In this document: positions 51,213 through 60,240 of the stretch, piece after piece
Numbering within the stretch: the first letter of the stretch is position 1
Layout of the letters: each line of letters starts with the position of its first letter
NCBI RefSeq assembly: GCF_002358085.1
Contig: NZ_NTJD01000005.1
Location: 124,001 to 188,000, forward strand
Length of the DNA stretch: 64,000 nt
Direction of reading: 5' to 3'
From: Pseudothioclava arenosa
Lineage (GTDB): Bacteria > Pseudomonadota > Alphaproteobacteria > Rhodobacterales > Rhodobacteraceae
Translations under genes and position numbers: made by a program
Notes under the pieces: generated by a model
Told to the model about the DNA's origin: nothing
Seen by the model: only the letters and a program-made list of their open reading frames with translations
The model's database searches: none

Positions 51213-52709
51213 CTAGTCTTTTGCCTTGTCGGCCGGCTCTTCGATCAGGTCCGCCTCAAGCGCCGGATCGGCATCCGCAGAGACCGGCACATCCTCATCC
51301 GAGACCTCGGCCTCCTCGACCGGTTCGGCAGGCACCTGCCCAACGATCAGCGGCAACATCTCGGCGCCATGCGGCAGCGGCATCGCATCCTGCGTCGGCT
51401 CGCGCCAGCTCAGCGTATCGAAGCCGCCACAGTTGTTGCAGACCGGGCTCCACTCCGACTGGATATTCTGGCATTTGTCGCAGCACCATTGCGGCCCGCG
51501 CGGCGCGCTCAGCGCGCGCGCCAGCCAGCCCCGCACAACCGCATCATCCGCGCCTTCGCCGCGCTCGATCGCCGCCATGATCGTCAGAACACGCGCGGTC
51601 GGATGAACCTCCGGCAGATCGCCCAGCGCGCGCCGCGCCTCGGGGAAATCTTCGGCGGCAATCGCGAGCTCAGCCTGCAAGAGGCGCGTTTCCTCGTGAT
51701 CGGGGCGCTCTTTTAGCAGCGGACGGAAACGTTTCATCCGTGCGGTCGCGCTTTCATCGGGCTCAATCTCGGCAAAGGCGGCGGCGATTTCCGGGTGCGG
51801 CTGCGCCCCCCACGCCTTCAGCAGCACACGGCTCGCGTGGCGCTTCTTGCCTTTCAGAATATAGGCCCGCGCCGCCATCACGGCCGCCGGGATCAGGTCT
51901 GGCGAAGATTTGTTCGCGGCGATCGCCGCCTCCTGCGCCTCGATCGACGCGCCTTCGGCCAGAATATCCTTGGCCTCCTGCAGCGCCATCACCGCATCGC
52001 GGCGCCGATGCACATCCTTGGGCAGCGCACCCTGACGCATCTTGGACTGCAACACGCCGCGCGCGTCTTTCCAGTGACCCGCCTTGGTTTGCAGCTCCAG
52101 CAAAGTATCCTGAACCTCGGCATGGCGCGGCTTCAGCGCATAGGCCTTCTCGGCCAGTTTCAGCGCGGTGGCGGTATCGCCCGCGGCCAGCTTCTGCGCC
52201 ATCAGCCCGCGCACACCGATAAACCGGGTCCGTTCATCACCCAAAAGGCGCTTGTAGGCCGCCTCGGCTTTCTTGGTCTCGCCTGCAGTTTCGGCCGCCT
52301 GCGCCAGGAGCAGGTTGGTCAACTCGGGGCGATGCAGGAACTTCTCGGCCCGCGCGGCCTTGGTCAGCGCCAGACGCCCCTCGCCGGACGCCACCGCCAT
52401 CAGCCCCTCGGCCAGCGCCTCATAGCCTTTGCGCTCACGATTACGGTCGAAATAGCGGCTGATCGCAGTCTCGTCGCCATTGAGGAAGCGCAGGAACGCC
52501 ACCGCCAGACCGATCAGCCGGATCAAAACCCAGATCGCGATGAACAGAAGCGCCGCGCCAATCACCGCCACCAGCGGCGGCGGCGTGAATTCATAACCGA
52601 AGGCCTGCAGCAAGATGCCGCCCTTCATCTCGGTCAGATAGGTGGCCCCCATCGTCGCCCCCGCAACCAGCAGGAGGAACAGAGCAACTTTCACGAATGT
52701 CCAGATCAT
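51213..52709 (-). CDS. hemY: HemY-like TPR membrane protein with C-terminal zinc knuckle
   Basis: 498-residue protein with two N-terminal membrane segments (FVKVALFLLLVAGATMGA, LVAVIGAALLFIAIWVLIRL), then TPR-like helical repeats. It ends with a four-cysteine knuckle in CDKCQNIQSEWSPVCNNCGG (about 428-450). The HemY N-terminal domain is the family name; it is not protoporphyrinogen oxidase. The knuckle resembles the rubredoxin-type domain that follows TPRs in LapB (YciM), the LPS-assembly regulator (inference). It follows the Mic60-like gene by 10 bases. Confidence 0.85.
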   Translation of the reverse strand: MIWTFVKVALFLLLVAGATMGATYLTEMKGGILLQAFGYEFTPPPLVAVIGAALLFIAIWVLIRLIGLAVAFLRFLNGDETAISRYFDRNRERKGYEALAEGLMAVASGEGRLALTKAARAEKFLHRPELTNLLLAQAAETAGETKKAEAAYKRLLGDERTRFIGVRGLMAQKLAAGDTATALKLAEKAYALKPRHAEVQDTLLELQTKAGHWKDARGVLQSKMRQGALPKDVHRRRDAVMALQEAKDILAEGASIEAQEAAIAANKSSPDLIPAAVMAARAYILKGKKRHASRVLLKAWGAQPHPEIAAAFAEIEPDESATARMKRFRPLLKERPDHEETRLLQAELAIAAEDFPEARRALGDLPEVHPTARVLTIMAAIERGEGADDAVVRGWLARALSAPRGPQWCCDKCQNIQSEWSPVCNNCGGFDTLSWREPTQDAMPLPHGAEMLPLIVGQVPAEPVEEAEVSDEDVPVSADADPALEADLIEEPADKAKD

Positions 52710-52719
52710 CTCTGCCTCC

Positions 52720-53955
52720 TCAGTTCAGGGTTTCGGCCAGCGCCGCAAGCGCGGTGCTCGCGTCGATCCGGCGCTGCGCCAGCACGGCCCAGCCCGCCAT
52801 CGGAGCCTGACCGGCCTCGGGCAAAGCCCCGATTTCCGCCAGCGCGGTCGCAAGATCGCCAGCATCTACGGCGGCCTGCGCGCGCGACAGGATCGCGTCG
52901 GGGCCATCGCCATCCTTGGCCTCAAGCGAGCGCGCTCCGGTCTGCGCCAGAAGATACGACCCGATCTTGCCGGTGATCGTATCGCCACTGTCCGCGATCC
53001 GCACGGCGCGCAGCGCTTCACGCGCAGCTTCGGCGAAGGCCGCCTGAACCGCACCCATCGCGGGGATTTCCCCGTGAAGCTCCGTCGGAACCGAGACGCC
53101 TTGCGCCGAAAGATCGTCCAGGATCGGGCCAAGCGGCTGCCCGGCATCGAAGGCCGCAACCAGACGCGTCAGACCGGCCTGTGCCTTGGTCTTGCGCGCA
53201 GCCGCTTCGGCTTCGGCGCGCATCGCCTCGGCCTGCGCCTGCACCGCCTCGAGCGCGGCGCTTGTATCTGGTTTCTCGGAGGCAACCTGATCAATCCGGC
53301 CACGCAGCGCCTCAATCTCGGCCTGCAGACCCGAGAGCGCCGCATCCGGCACGCCACCTTCGGCCACCGGGCGCGCCTCAAGGCTGGCCAGACGATCAGC
53401 CAGCGCGGCGATCTGGGCCTGCCCCCCCTCGGCCTGCGCGGCATCGGCTTTGGTTGCCTCAAGCGCAGCGGTCAGCTCGGCCAACTTCCCGTCTTGCGCC
53501 TCAAGCGCGGATTTCAGCGCAGCAATCTCGGCCTGCGCCTCGGCGCCCTGTTGCGGCAAAAGCCCGGCCAGTTGCGGCGGAAGGTTCGGCAGCGCGAAAA
53601 GCACCGCCCCCGCCCCGATCGCAGCCGCACAGACGCCACCCAGAAGCATCGCCCCAAAGCCACCACCGCGCTTTTCCGGCGCCGGCGATGCGGCCATAGG
53701 AGCCGCCGGCTCCTCGACAGAGGAGGCGGCCTCTTCGGCCTCATCCTTGGGTTCTTCAAGCGCCACGGGCATCTCGGCGTCGCCCTCATTGGCCGGATCG
53801 CCTTCGGGCTCAGTCGCCTCCTCGGCGTCTTCAACCACGGCTTCTTCCGGCGCCTTCTCCTCGGAGGTCTCCTCGATCACGCCATCAACCGGGATAATCT
53901 CGACCTTGGGCGTTGCCTCGGATTCGTTGTTCTCGCCGGATTTCGCTTTCGCCAT
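52720..53955 (-). CDS. Mic60/mitofilin-like membrane protein
   Basis: 411-residue protein related to alphaproteobacterial Mic60, a membrane-shaping protein homologous to mitochondrial mitofilin. An acidic N-terminal region (EETSEEKAPEEAVVEDAEEAT) precedes a single membrane segment (GGFGAMLLGGVCAAAIGAGAVLF). A long coiled coil follows (AEIAALKSALEAQDGKLAELTAALEATKAD), and a mitofilin-like end closes it. The hemD-Mic60-hemY order is typical of the group. The ATG at 53955 has GGAGG seven bases upstream. Confidence 0.85.
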   Translation of the reverse strand: MAKAKSGENNESEATPKVEIIPVDGVIEETSEEKAPEEAVVEDAEEATEPEGDPANEGDAEMPVALEEPKDEAEEAASSVEEPAAPMAASPAPEKRGGGFGAMLLGGVCAAAIGAGAVLFALPNLPPQLAGLLPQQGAEAQAEIAALKSALEAQDGKLAELTAALEATKADAAQAEGGQAQIAALADRLASLEARPVAEGGVPDAALSGLQAEIEALRGRIDQVASEKPDTSAALEAVQAQAEAMRAEAEAAARKTKAQAGLTRLVAAFDAGQPLGPILDDLSAQGVSVPTELHGEIPAMGAVQAAFAEAAREALRAVRIADSGDTITGKIGSYLLAQTGARSLEAKDGDGPDAILSRAQAAVDAGDLATALAEIGALPEAGQAPMAGWAVLAQRRIDASTALAALAETLN

Positions 53956-54024
53956 GACCACCCCTCCAGACGTGCCGCAGAAAATGCGCTGTCTTTGGTA
54001 ACTTAGTGAGCGGCGCCGAATTGC

Positions 54025-54738
54025 TCAACCCGGCATAGGCGTGGCAAGCTGGCGCAAAACCGCCGATGTCATCGCCTCGCCATCGGGCGACGCGGCGATC
54101 GAAACCGCCTTCATCCCCGCATCCGAGCAGATTCGCGCCACAGCCTCGCTGATCGCAACGATTTCGAGACGCGCCGACGCGCCCTGAGACTCAGCAAGAA
54201 AGTGCCGCGCGCTTTCCGGCGAGAACAGGGGCACGACAACCCGATCAGTCGTCGTCAAAACCGCGCCCGCCTCCGGCGTCAACGGCTGTGGTCTTTGGCG
54301 GTAAACCACCTGCTCATGCGTCTCGATTCCAGCCTGATTGAGCCGCTCCGCCAGCGGGAAGGCCAGCTTGTCGCCTCGCAGATGCAAAAGCGGCCCGGTC
54401 TCGCCCGCTGCGACGATCTGCGCCAGAAGCGCCTCGGCGGTGGGTGCAACCGCGCGCACCTCCAACCCCGCGCGCTCGGCCGCAGCCGCCGTGCGCGGCC
54501 CGACGCACCAAGCCGACAGGCCCGCGCCGGACGCGAGCCGCGCAACGGCATTTTGCGAAGTCAGGATAACGCTCTGTTCCGGCGTGATATGGCCCCCAAC
54601 GGCCTCGATTTCGAGCAGCGGAGAGACGATTACGCGGACCCCTGCGGGAAGCCCAGCGCCCAGCGCCGCAGCAAAGCGCCGACTCGCCTCCGCAGGGCGG
54701 GTCAGCAGCAGAACGGGCGGATCATCAGGGGCGGACAT
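54025..54738 (-). CDS. hemD: Uroporphyrinogen-III synthase
   Basis: 237-residue enzyme that closes and inverts ring D of hydroxymethylbilane to make uroporphyrinogen III for haem and other tetrapyrroles. The family is weakly conserved. Visible are [55 protein letters not shown] and [14 protein letters not shown], the usual HemD order. It diverges from tsaD. Its product may be linked to the membrane proteins after it only through the shared promoter. Confidence 0.88.
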   Translation of the reverse strand: MSAPDDPPVLLLTRPAEASRRFAAALGAGLPAGVRVIVSPLLEIEAVGGHITPEQSVILTSQNAVARLASGAGLSAWCVGPRTAAAAERAGLEVRAVAPTAEALLAQIVAAGETGPLLHLRGDKLAFPLAERLNQAGIETHEQVVYRQRPQPLTPEAGAVLTTTDRVVVPLFSPESARHFLAESQGASARLEIVAISEAVARICSDAGMKAVSIAASPDGEAMTSAVLRQLATPMPG

Positions 54739-54809
54739 GCGGGCCTCGGGATTGTCTGAGGGCTAACGTGGTGTTACCTGCGAAGAAACCCTATCGCAAC
54801 CGGAGCAGC

Positions 54810-55904
54810 ATGTCTCACACCCTGACCTTCCTCGGCCTCGAATCGAGCTGCGACGATACCGCCGCGGCGGTCGTGCGCGTTGAGGGCGACCGGGCCGAGA
54901 TCCTGTCCTCCGTCGTCGCGGGCCAGACCGAGCTGCACGCGGCCTTTGGCGGGGTCGTGCCCGAGATCGCCGCGCGCGCCCATGCCGAAAAGCTCGACCT
55001 TTGCGTCGAAGAGGCGCTTGCCGCATCCGGGATGACGCTGACCCAGCTGGATGGGGTTGCGGTAACGGCCGGGCCCGGGCTGATCGGGGGCGTGATATCG
55101 GGCGTGATGTGCGCCAAGGGCATCGCCGCCGGCGCCGGGCTGCCGCTCATCGGGGTGAACCATCTGGCCGGGCACGCTCTGACGCCGCGCCTGACCGATG
55201 GGCTCGCGTTTCCCTATCTGATGCTGCTGGTTTCGGGCGGACATTGCCAGTTCCTGCTGGTGCGCGGGCCTGAAGACTTCTCGCGGCTGGGCGGCACGAT
55301 CGACGACGCGCCCGGCGAAGCCTTTGACAAGACCGCCAAGCTTCTGGGCCTGCCGCAACCCGGAGGCCCTGCCGTCGAGGCCGAAGCGAAAAAGGGCGAC
55401 CCCAAGGCGTTTCGCTTTCCGCGCCCGCTGCTGGACCGACCCGGCTGCGATTTTTCCTTCTCAGGGCTGAAAACCGCAATCCTGCGCGCCCGCGACGAGG
55501 TCGTGGCCGAGCATGGCGGGCTGCCGCGCCAGATCCGTTCGGACCTTTGCGCAGGCTTCCAGGCCGCCGTCAGCGATGTGCTGGCGGAAAAATCCCGCCG
55601 CGCCCTGGCGATCTACCTGGCAGAGGAACCCGCGACCCCCGCCTTTGCCGTCGCAGGTGGTGTCGCGGCAAATTCGGCCATTCGGGCTGCATTAGAGACT
55701 GTTTCGGCCGAAGTCGGGGCGCGTTTCCTTGCGCCGCCCTTGCGTCTTTGCACCGACAATGCCGCGATGATCGCCTTTGCCGGGATCGAGCGCTACCGGC
55801 TCGGCGCGCGTGACGATCTGGCGCTGTCGGCCCGGCCGCGCTGGCCGCTTGACCAATCCGCCAACCCGCTTCTGGGTTCGGGCAAGAAAGGAGCCAAGGC
55901 ATGA
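54810..55904 (+). CDS. tsaD: TsaD, tRNA N6-threonylcarbamoyladenosine synthase component
   Basis: 364-residue Kae1/Gcp family protein that, with TsaB and TsaE, makes t6A37. [12 protein letters not shown] opens the ASKHA fold; the metal-binding VNHLAGHAL and [13 protein letters not shown] follow; the later [14 protein letters not shown] and [13 protein letters not shown] complete the signature. The ATG at 54810 ([13 protein letters not shown]) follows GGAG. It overlaps gpsA by four bases. The last residues are charged, as is common. Confidence 0.97.
   Translation: MSHTLTFLGLESSCDDTAAAVVRVEGDRAEILSSVVAGQTELHAAFGGVVPEIAARAHAEKLDLCVEEALAASGMTLTQLDGVAVTAGPGLIGGVISGVMCAKGIAAGAGLPLIGVNHLAGHALTPRLTDGLAFPYLMLLVSGGHCQFLLVRGPEDFSRLGGTIDDAPGEAFDKTAKLLGLPQPGGPAVEAEAKKGDPKAFRFPRPLLDRPGCDFSFSGLKTAILRARDEVVAEHGGLPRQIRSDLCAGFQAAVSDVLAEKSRRALAIYLAEEPATPAFAVAGGVAANSAIRAALETVSAEVGARFLAPPLRLCTDNAAMIAFAGIERYRLGARDDLALSARPRWPLDQSANPLLGSGKKGAKA
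55686..55709. repeat. Dispersed palindrome inside tsaD
   Basis: Left arm GCTGCATTAG, spacer AGA, right arm CTGTTTCGGCC. It encodes AALETVSAE with a TTA codon. Confidence 0.5.
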
Positions 55905-56857
55905 GTATCTCGGTCCTTGGAGCCGGCGCTTTTGGCACGGCCCTCGCCATCACCCTCGCGCAGAACGGGCCCGTCACGCTTTGGGCGCGCGACGCAGACC
56001 ATGCCGAGGAAATGCAGCGCACGCGCGAGAACAGCCGCCGCCTGAAGGGGCCGCGCCTGCCCGAAAACATCTCTGTTACAGCCGAAATCGCGCTTGCGGC
56101 GCGGTCCGAGACCGCGCTTCTGGCGGTTCCGATGCAACGAACCGGCGCCTTTCTGGCCGAGCATGCCGGGCTGCTTCAGAGCAAGACGCTGGTGTCGTGC
56201 TCGAAGGGGATCGACCTGCAAACCCTGCAGGGCCCGAGCGCGCTGATCCGGCAGTTTTGCCCCGATGCCGTGCCTGCCCTGCTGACCGGCCCGAGCTTTG
56301 CCGCCGATATCGCGCGCGGGCTGCCGACCGCGCTGACGCTGGCGACGCCCGAGGATGACGAGGCGCTGCAACAGGCGCTTTCGACACCGAGCCTGCGGCT
56401 TTATCGCACCACCGACCTCACCGGCGCCGAGCTGGGCGGGGCGCTCAAGAATGTCTATGCGATCGGCGCGGGTGTGGTGATCGGCGCAGGCTTGGGCGAC
56501 TCGGCGCGCGCCGCGCTGATGACCCGCAGCTTTGCCGAGATGGTGCGCTTTGCCGTCGCTCAGGGCGCCCGCCCCGAGACGCTTTCGGGCCTGTCCGGTT
56601 TCGGTGACCTCGTGCTGACCTGCACCTCGCCGCTGTCGCGCAACTTCCGCTTTGGCCTGGCGCTTGGCGCGGGCGAGGCCTTTGACCCGAGCGTGACCGT
56701 CGAAGGCGTTGCCACCGCCAAAGCAGTCTCTATTCTGGCTGAAAAGCGTAAAATCGACATGCCCGTCGCCTCGATGATCGCAGCGCTGACCGAAGCCCGC
56801 ATCTCGGTGCCCGAAGCCGTTCTAACCTTGCTCGCACGCCCCCTGAAACAGGAGTAA
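55901..56857 (+). CDS. gpsA: Glycerol-3-phosphate dehydrogenase (NAD(P)+)
   Basis: 318-residue enzyme that reduces dihydroxyacetone phosphate to sn-glycerol 3-phosphate for phospholipid synthesis. The Rossmann motif is [48 protein letters not shown] is the substrate and catalytic region, and [20 protein letters not shown] is conserved. Length is normal. Its start overlaps the tsaD stop (ATGA), so tsaD, gpsA, yciI-like and EVE genes probably form one operon. Confidence 0.96.
   Translation: MSISVLGAGAFGTALAITLAQNGPVTLWARDADHAEEMQRTRENSRRLKGPRLPENISVTAEIALAARSETALLAVPMQRTGAFLAEHAGLLQSKTLVSCSKGIDLQTLQGPSALIRQFCPDAVPALLTGPSFAADIARGLPTALTLATPEDDEALQQALSTPSLRLYRTTDLTGAELGGALKNVYAIGAGVVIGAGLGDSARAALMTRSFAEMVRFAVAQGARPETLSGLSGFGDLVLTCTSPLSRNFRFGLALGAGEAFDPSVTVEGVATAKAVSILAEKRKIDMPVASMIAALTEARISVPEAVLTLLARPLKQE
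56717..56739. repeat. Dispersed palindrome inside gpsA
   Basis: Left arm GCCAAAGCAG, spacer TCT, right arm CTATTCTGGC. It encodes AKAVSILAE, with an ATTCTG codon pair that looks unusual locally. Confidence 0.5.
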
Positions 56858-56860
56858 CCC

Positions 56861-57130
56861 ATGCTGTATGCCGTCATCTGCCGCGACAAACCCGGCCAAC
56901 TTCAGACCCGCCTCGACACGCGCGCCGCGCATCTCGCCTATATCGAGGAAACCGGCATCGTCGCGATGGCCGGCCCGTTTCTGGAAGACGGCCAGATGTG
57001 CGGCTCGCTGGTGATCCTTGATGCCGACAGCCTCGACGCCGCCAAGGCCTGGGCTGCGGGCGATCCCTATGCGCATGCCGGGCTGTTTGAATCGGTCTCG
57101 GTGCAGGAATGGAAGAAGGTGATCGGCTGA
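56861..57130 (+). CDS. YciI-like protein
   Basis: 89-residue protein of the YciI-like ferredoxin-fold family. It starts LYAVICRDKPGQLQTRLDTR and has HLAYIEETGIVAMAGPFL and GDPYAHAGLFESVSVQEWK. The histidine near the start of the second block and the aspartate of GDPY are the usual conserved polar residues. Biochemical function is uncertain. It sits three bases after gpsA and its stop overlaps the next start (TGATG). Confidence 0.88.
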   Translation: MLYAVICRDKPGQLQTRLDTRAAHLAYIEETGIVAMAGPFLEDGQMCGSLVILDADSLDAAKAWAAGDPYAHAGLFESVSVQEWKKVIG

Positions 57131-57549
57131 TGGCCTATTGGTTGTTCAAATCCGAGCCCGATGTCTGGTCCTGGGACGATCAGGTCGCCAAGGGCGATGT
57201 CGGCGAGGAATGGAACGGGGTGCGCAACTACCTCGCCCGGAACAACATGCGCGCGATGAAGATCGGCGACCTCGGGTTCTTCTATCACTCGAACTTGGGC
57301 AAGGAGATCGTCGGCATCGTCGAGGTCTGCGCCGAGTCGCACCCGGATTCGACCACCGAGGATCCGCGCTGGGATTGCGTGGATATCAAGGCGGTGCGCC
57401 CGCTGAAGACGCCGGTAACGCTGGCGCAGGTCAAATCCGATCCGCGCCTGACCGAGATGTCCTTGGTAAAATCCATGCGCCTGTCCGTGCAGCCGGTCAC
57501 GGAAGAGGAGTGGAAGATCGTCTGCGATCTGGGCGGCGTCGATCCCTGA
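57130..57549 (+). CDS. EVE domain protein
   Basis: 139-residue protein of the EVE fold (PUA-related, may bind modified bases). It starts YWLFKSEPDVWSWDDQV and has EEWNGVRNYLARNNMRAMKIGDLGFFYHSN and IVGIVEVCAESHPD, then WDCVDIKAV. The EVE-type start is complete. Many EVE proteins are linked to modified-base recognition; here the neighbours are metabolic, so no restriction role is evident. The start overlaps the yciI-like stop. Confidence 0.9.
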   Translation: MAYWLFKSEPDVWSWDDQVAKGDVGEEWNGVRNYLARNNMRAMKIGDLGFFYHSNLGKEIVGIVEVCAESHPDSTTEDPRWDCVDIKAVRPLKTPVTLAQVKSDPRLTEMSLVKSMRLSVQPVTEEEWKIVCDLGGVDP

Positions 57550-57897
57550 TCCGAGCATAAATGGAGGGCCCCGGCACCCCTACCAGGACCCTCCGTCACC
57601 CACGTGCTCCCCTACGCACCACACGTGAAACTAAATCTGGGTCCTGGCCATACTGGCCGGTTCGTTATGGATACGCCCGGACCCGAGTCGCTTCAACGAT
57701 TTGCTTTTGAAAATTTGACGCAAACTCAATCGTTAACGCCTGCAGGGCGGCGCTTCATGCCCCTGTCACATTTCCCTGCCAAAGCGGTGAGCCGAGCCGA
57801 CAGGGTTATCTGGCCCGGTCCGACGGAAAATGGGGGCTGTAAGCCCGGCGGTGGCCTCATATGATGCCAGAATCCGGCCTCGCCCAAGGAGACACGC
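57550..57897. other. Gene-free region upstream of phoU
   Basis: 348 bases. After the EVE gene an inverted pair GGAGGG (57561-57566) / CCCTCC (57588-57593) may end that operon, but no T run follows. The rest holds no convincing gene: an open frame at 57604-57864 has a start without Shine-Dalgarno and no recognisable composition. It presumably carries the phoU promoter; a CTGTCAC at 57763 vaguely resembles half a Pho box, but its partner is poorly placed. Confidence 0.5.
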
Positions 57898-58608
57898 ATG
57901 AGCAAGCATATCGTTTCATCCTACGATCAAGATCTGGAGTCGGTTCAGGCGCTTGTGATGAAGATGGGCGGGCTGGTCGAGCAACAGATCCTCGATGCCG
58001 CGCGCGCCCTTGCCGAGCGCGACGAAGAACTGGCTGCCGCCGTGCGCCTCAACGACCGCGCCGTCGATGCGCTTGAGGAAAAGATCAACGAACAGGCTGC
58101 CCTGCTGATCGCGCTGCGCTCTCCGACCGCGGGCGATCTGCGCCTCGCACTGTCGGTCATCAAGATCTCGGCCAGCCTCGAACGGGTCGGCGATTACGCC
58201 AAGAACATCGCGAAGCGATCGCTTGTGCTGATGCAGATGCCCGAGATTGCCGGCTCGACCGGGGCAATCCGGCGCATGGCGATTGCGGTGGAGTCGATGC
58301 TGCAGGACGTGCTTGATAGCTACATTCAGCGCGACGTCGGCCTTGCCGGCGATGTGCGCGAGCGCGACCTTGAGGTCGACCAGATGTATAACGCGCTGTT
58401 TCGCGAATTCCTGACCTACATGCTCGAAGATCCGCGCAACATCACGCCCTGCATGCACCTGCATTTCATCGCCAAGAACATCGAGCGCATGGGCGACCAT
58501 GCAACCTCGATCGCCGAGCAGGTGATTTACCTCGTTTCGGGCGGGATGCCGGACGAGCCGCGCCCGAAAACCGAAAGCGTGCCGACCTCGGACGCTCAAG
58601 GGGCCTGA
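57898..58608 (+). CDS. phoU: PhoU phosphate-signalling protein
   Basis: 236-residue helical-bundle protein that modulates PstSCAB and PhoR signalling. It contains two similar three-helix halves. The first has RVGDYAKNIAKRSLVL and the second IERMGDHATSIAEQVIYLVSG; the E/D(R)xGD metal-binding signature is in both. Length is typical. GGAG lies upstream of the ATG. phoB follows three bases later. Unlike the common order, no pst genes precede it in this window. Confidence 0.95.
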   Translation: MSKHIVSSYDQDLESVQALVMKMGGLVEQQILDAARALAERDEELAAAVRLNDRAVDALEEKINEQAALLIALRSPTAGDLRLALSVIKISASLERVGDYAKNIAKRSLVLMQMPEIAGSTGAIRRMAIAVESMLQDVLDSYIQRDVGLAGDVRERDLEVDQMYNALFREFLTYMLEDPRNITPCMHLHFIAKNIERMGDHATSIAEQVIYLVSGGMPDEPRPKTESVPTSDAQGA

Positions 58609-58611
58609 TTT

Positions 58612-59304
58612 ATGGCGACGCCCCGGCCCCCCTGTATCCTCGTCGTCGAAGACGAGGCCGCCCAGCGAGAGGTTCTGCGCTACAACCTCGAAGCCGAGGG
58701 CTTTCGTGTCGTCATGGCCGAAAACGGCGACGAGGCGCTGATGATGGTGCGCGAGGAGGAGCCCGACCTGATCATCCTCGACTGGATGCTGCCCAATGTC
58801 TCGGGGATCGAGATTTGCCGCCGCGTGAAATCCAACCCCGAGACGCGCGCGATCCCGATCATCATGCTCTCAGCCCGCTCCGAAGAGGCCGACCGGGTGC
58901 GCGGCCTCGAAACCGGCGCGGATGATTACGTCGTCAAACCCTATTCCGTGCTCGAACTGCTGGCGCGACTGCGCACACAGCTTCGCCGCACCCGGCCCGC
59001 CGCTATGGGCGAACGTCTGAGCTACGACGACATCACCCTCGATACCGAGGAACACCGCGTCTATCGCAATGGCGAGCTGCTCAAGCTCGGCCCGACCGAG
59101 TTCCGCCTGCTCGCCACGCTGATGGAGAAACCGGGTCGCGTCTGGACCCGCGAGCAATTGCTGGATCGGGTCTGGGGTCGCGATATCTACGTCGATAGCC
59201 GCACCATCGACGTGCATGTCGGTCGCCTGCGCAAGGCCCTGAAGGCGGCGGGCGGCGAAGACCCCGTGCGCACCGTCCGCGGCGCGGGATATTCACTCGG
59301 ATAG
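58612..59304 (+). CDS. phoB: PhoB phosphate-regulon response regulator
   Basis: 230-residue OmpR-family response regulator. The receiver has acid pocket VVEDEA, phospho-acceptor Asp57 in LIILDWMLPN, and the switch VKPYSVLELLARL. The winged-helix output domain at 130-228 ends VDVHVGRLRKALK-type VRTVRGAGYSLG. It activates phosphate-starvation genes when phosphorylated by PhoR. A dispersed palindrome overlaps its stop codon and the converging rbsK end. Confidence 0.95.
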   Translation: MATPRPPCILVVEDEAAQREVLRYNLEAEGFRVVMAENGDEALMMVREEEPDLIILDWMLPNVSGIEICRRVKSNPETRAIPIIMLSARSEEADRVRGLETGADDYVVKPYSVLELLARLRTQLRRTRPAAMGERLSYDDITLDTEEHRVYRNGELLKLGPTEFRLLATLMEKPGRVWTREQLLDRVWGRDIYVDSRTIDVHVGRLRKALKAAGGEDPVRTVRGAGYSLG

Positions 59305-60183
59305 GCTCTGTTCTTGCAGAAAAGCCTCGGTTTCCGCCGCCGACGGGATTGCCTCGGCGGTGCCCTGCCGCGTCACCTTGAGCGCCGCCGCCGCCGAAGC
59401 GCGCCGCATTGCGCTCGCCGGGTCGAGCCCCTGCGAAAGCCCCGCCACGAGATATCCGGCGAAGGTATCGCCTGCGCCTGTGGTATCGACCGGGGTGACA
59501 CGAAACGCCGGCGCCTCAATCCGCCGCCCGGCCTCGGGCTCAAGCCACAACGCGCCTTGCGCGCCACGCGTCATGCAAATCGCGGGCACCGGCAGCGATT
59601 CAAGCGACACCTCGAGCGCCGCGCAAAGTTGCGCGGCTTCGATCTCGTTCAGCAGCAAAAGCGAGACATGCGGCAGCACCGCAAGCGCCGCATCCGCCTC
59701 GAAAGGTGCTGCGGAATAGACCACAAAAAGACCCTGTTCCTGCGCAAAGCGGGCCGTTTCGACCTGAAGCGAGGTCTCGTTTTGCAAGATCAGAACATCG
59801 CCCGGACCCGCGCCCGCCAAGGCCTCGCGCGCAAGCGCCTCGGGAATGGCACGGTTTGCACCGGGCACGATCACGATCGCATTTTCACCCGCCGCGTCGA
59901 TATTGATGATCGCGTGGCCGGATACGGTTTCAAGCTGCGCAACATGACGGCAATCGACGCCCAGCGCGGTGAGTCGCTCGACCATCCAGCCGCCCTCGGG
60001 CCCGATCGCGCCAATATGGCGCACCTCGGCCCCTGCGCACGCCGCCGCAACGGACTGGTTCGCGCCCTTGCCGCCCAAACCCCGCGCATAGCTTTGCGCG
60101 GCCAGCGTTTCACCGGGCGCGGGCAGATGCGCGAGCCGATAGAAATGGTCTGTGTTGATCGAGCCCAGATTGAAGACGGTCAC
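59293..60183 (-). CDS. rbsK: Ribokinase-family sugar kinase (probable RbsK)
   Basis: 296-residue PfkB-family kinase. It starts VFNLGSINTDHFYRLAHLP, has the first signature GGKGANQSVAAACAG, and the second VTPVDTTGAGDTFAGYLVAGL, including the catalytic aspartate of GAGD. Sequence order and the N-terminal GGKGAN motif favour ribokinase over fructokinase. No ribose transporter is adjacent. It converges with phoB, overlapping it by 12 bases, and lies downstream of maeB. Confidence 0.85.
   Translation of the reverse strand: MTVFNLGSINTDHFYRLAHLPAPGETLAAQSYARGLGGKGANQSVAAACAGAEVRHIGAIGPEGGWMVERLTALGVDCRHVAQLETVSGHAIINIDAAGENAIVIVPGANRAIPEALAREALAGAGPGDVLILQNETSLQVETARFAQEQGLFVVYSAAPFEADAALAVLPHVSLLLLNEIEAAQLCAALEVSLESLPVPAICMTRGAQGALWLEPEAGRRIEAPAFRVTPVDTTGAGDTFAGYLVAGLSQGLDPASAMRRASAAAALKVTRQGTAEAIPSAAETEAFLQEQSLSE
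59294..59317. repeat. Dispersed palindrome across the phoB/rbsK convergence
   Basis: Left arm CACTCGGATAG, spacer GCT, right arm CTGTTCTTGC. It contains the phoB stop and the rbsK C-terminal codons (LQEQSLSE). Of all copies it is the one at a gene boundary. Confidence 0.45.
59709..59745. repeat. Dispersed palindrome variant inside rbsK
   Basis: An outer pair CTGCGGAATAG (59709-59719) and CTGTTCCTGCGC (59734-59745) encloses two ACC triplets separated by ACAAAAAG, so the core is doubled. Confidence 0.35.
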
Positions 60184-60240
60184 GGCAGCCTCCCGGAGTT
60201 TCCGGGAGACTAGCGCGTGAAACCGTTCAGGCGAAAGCGC

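Noticed and set aside
57763-57782. Possible Pho box before phoU (CTGTCAC...CTGCCAA)
   Set aside because: The second half matches poorly and the spacing between halves is 13 rather than 11 bases.
57604-57864. 86-residue open frame upstream of phoU
   Set aside because: No Shine-Dalgarno, no recognisable fold, and it spans the probable promoter.
60190-60208. Hairpin CTCCCGGA/TCCGGGAG between rbsK and maeB
   Set aside because: It could be a weak attenuator but lacks a T run in either direction and lies right at the rbsK start.
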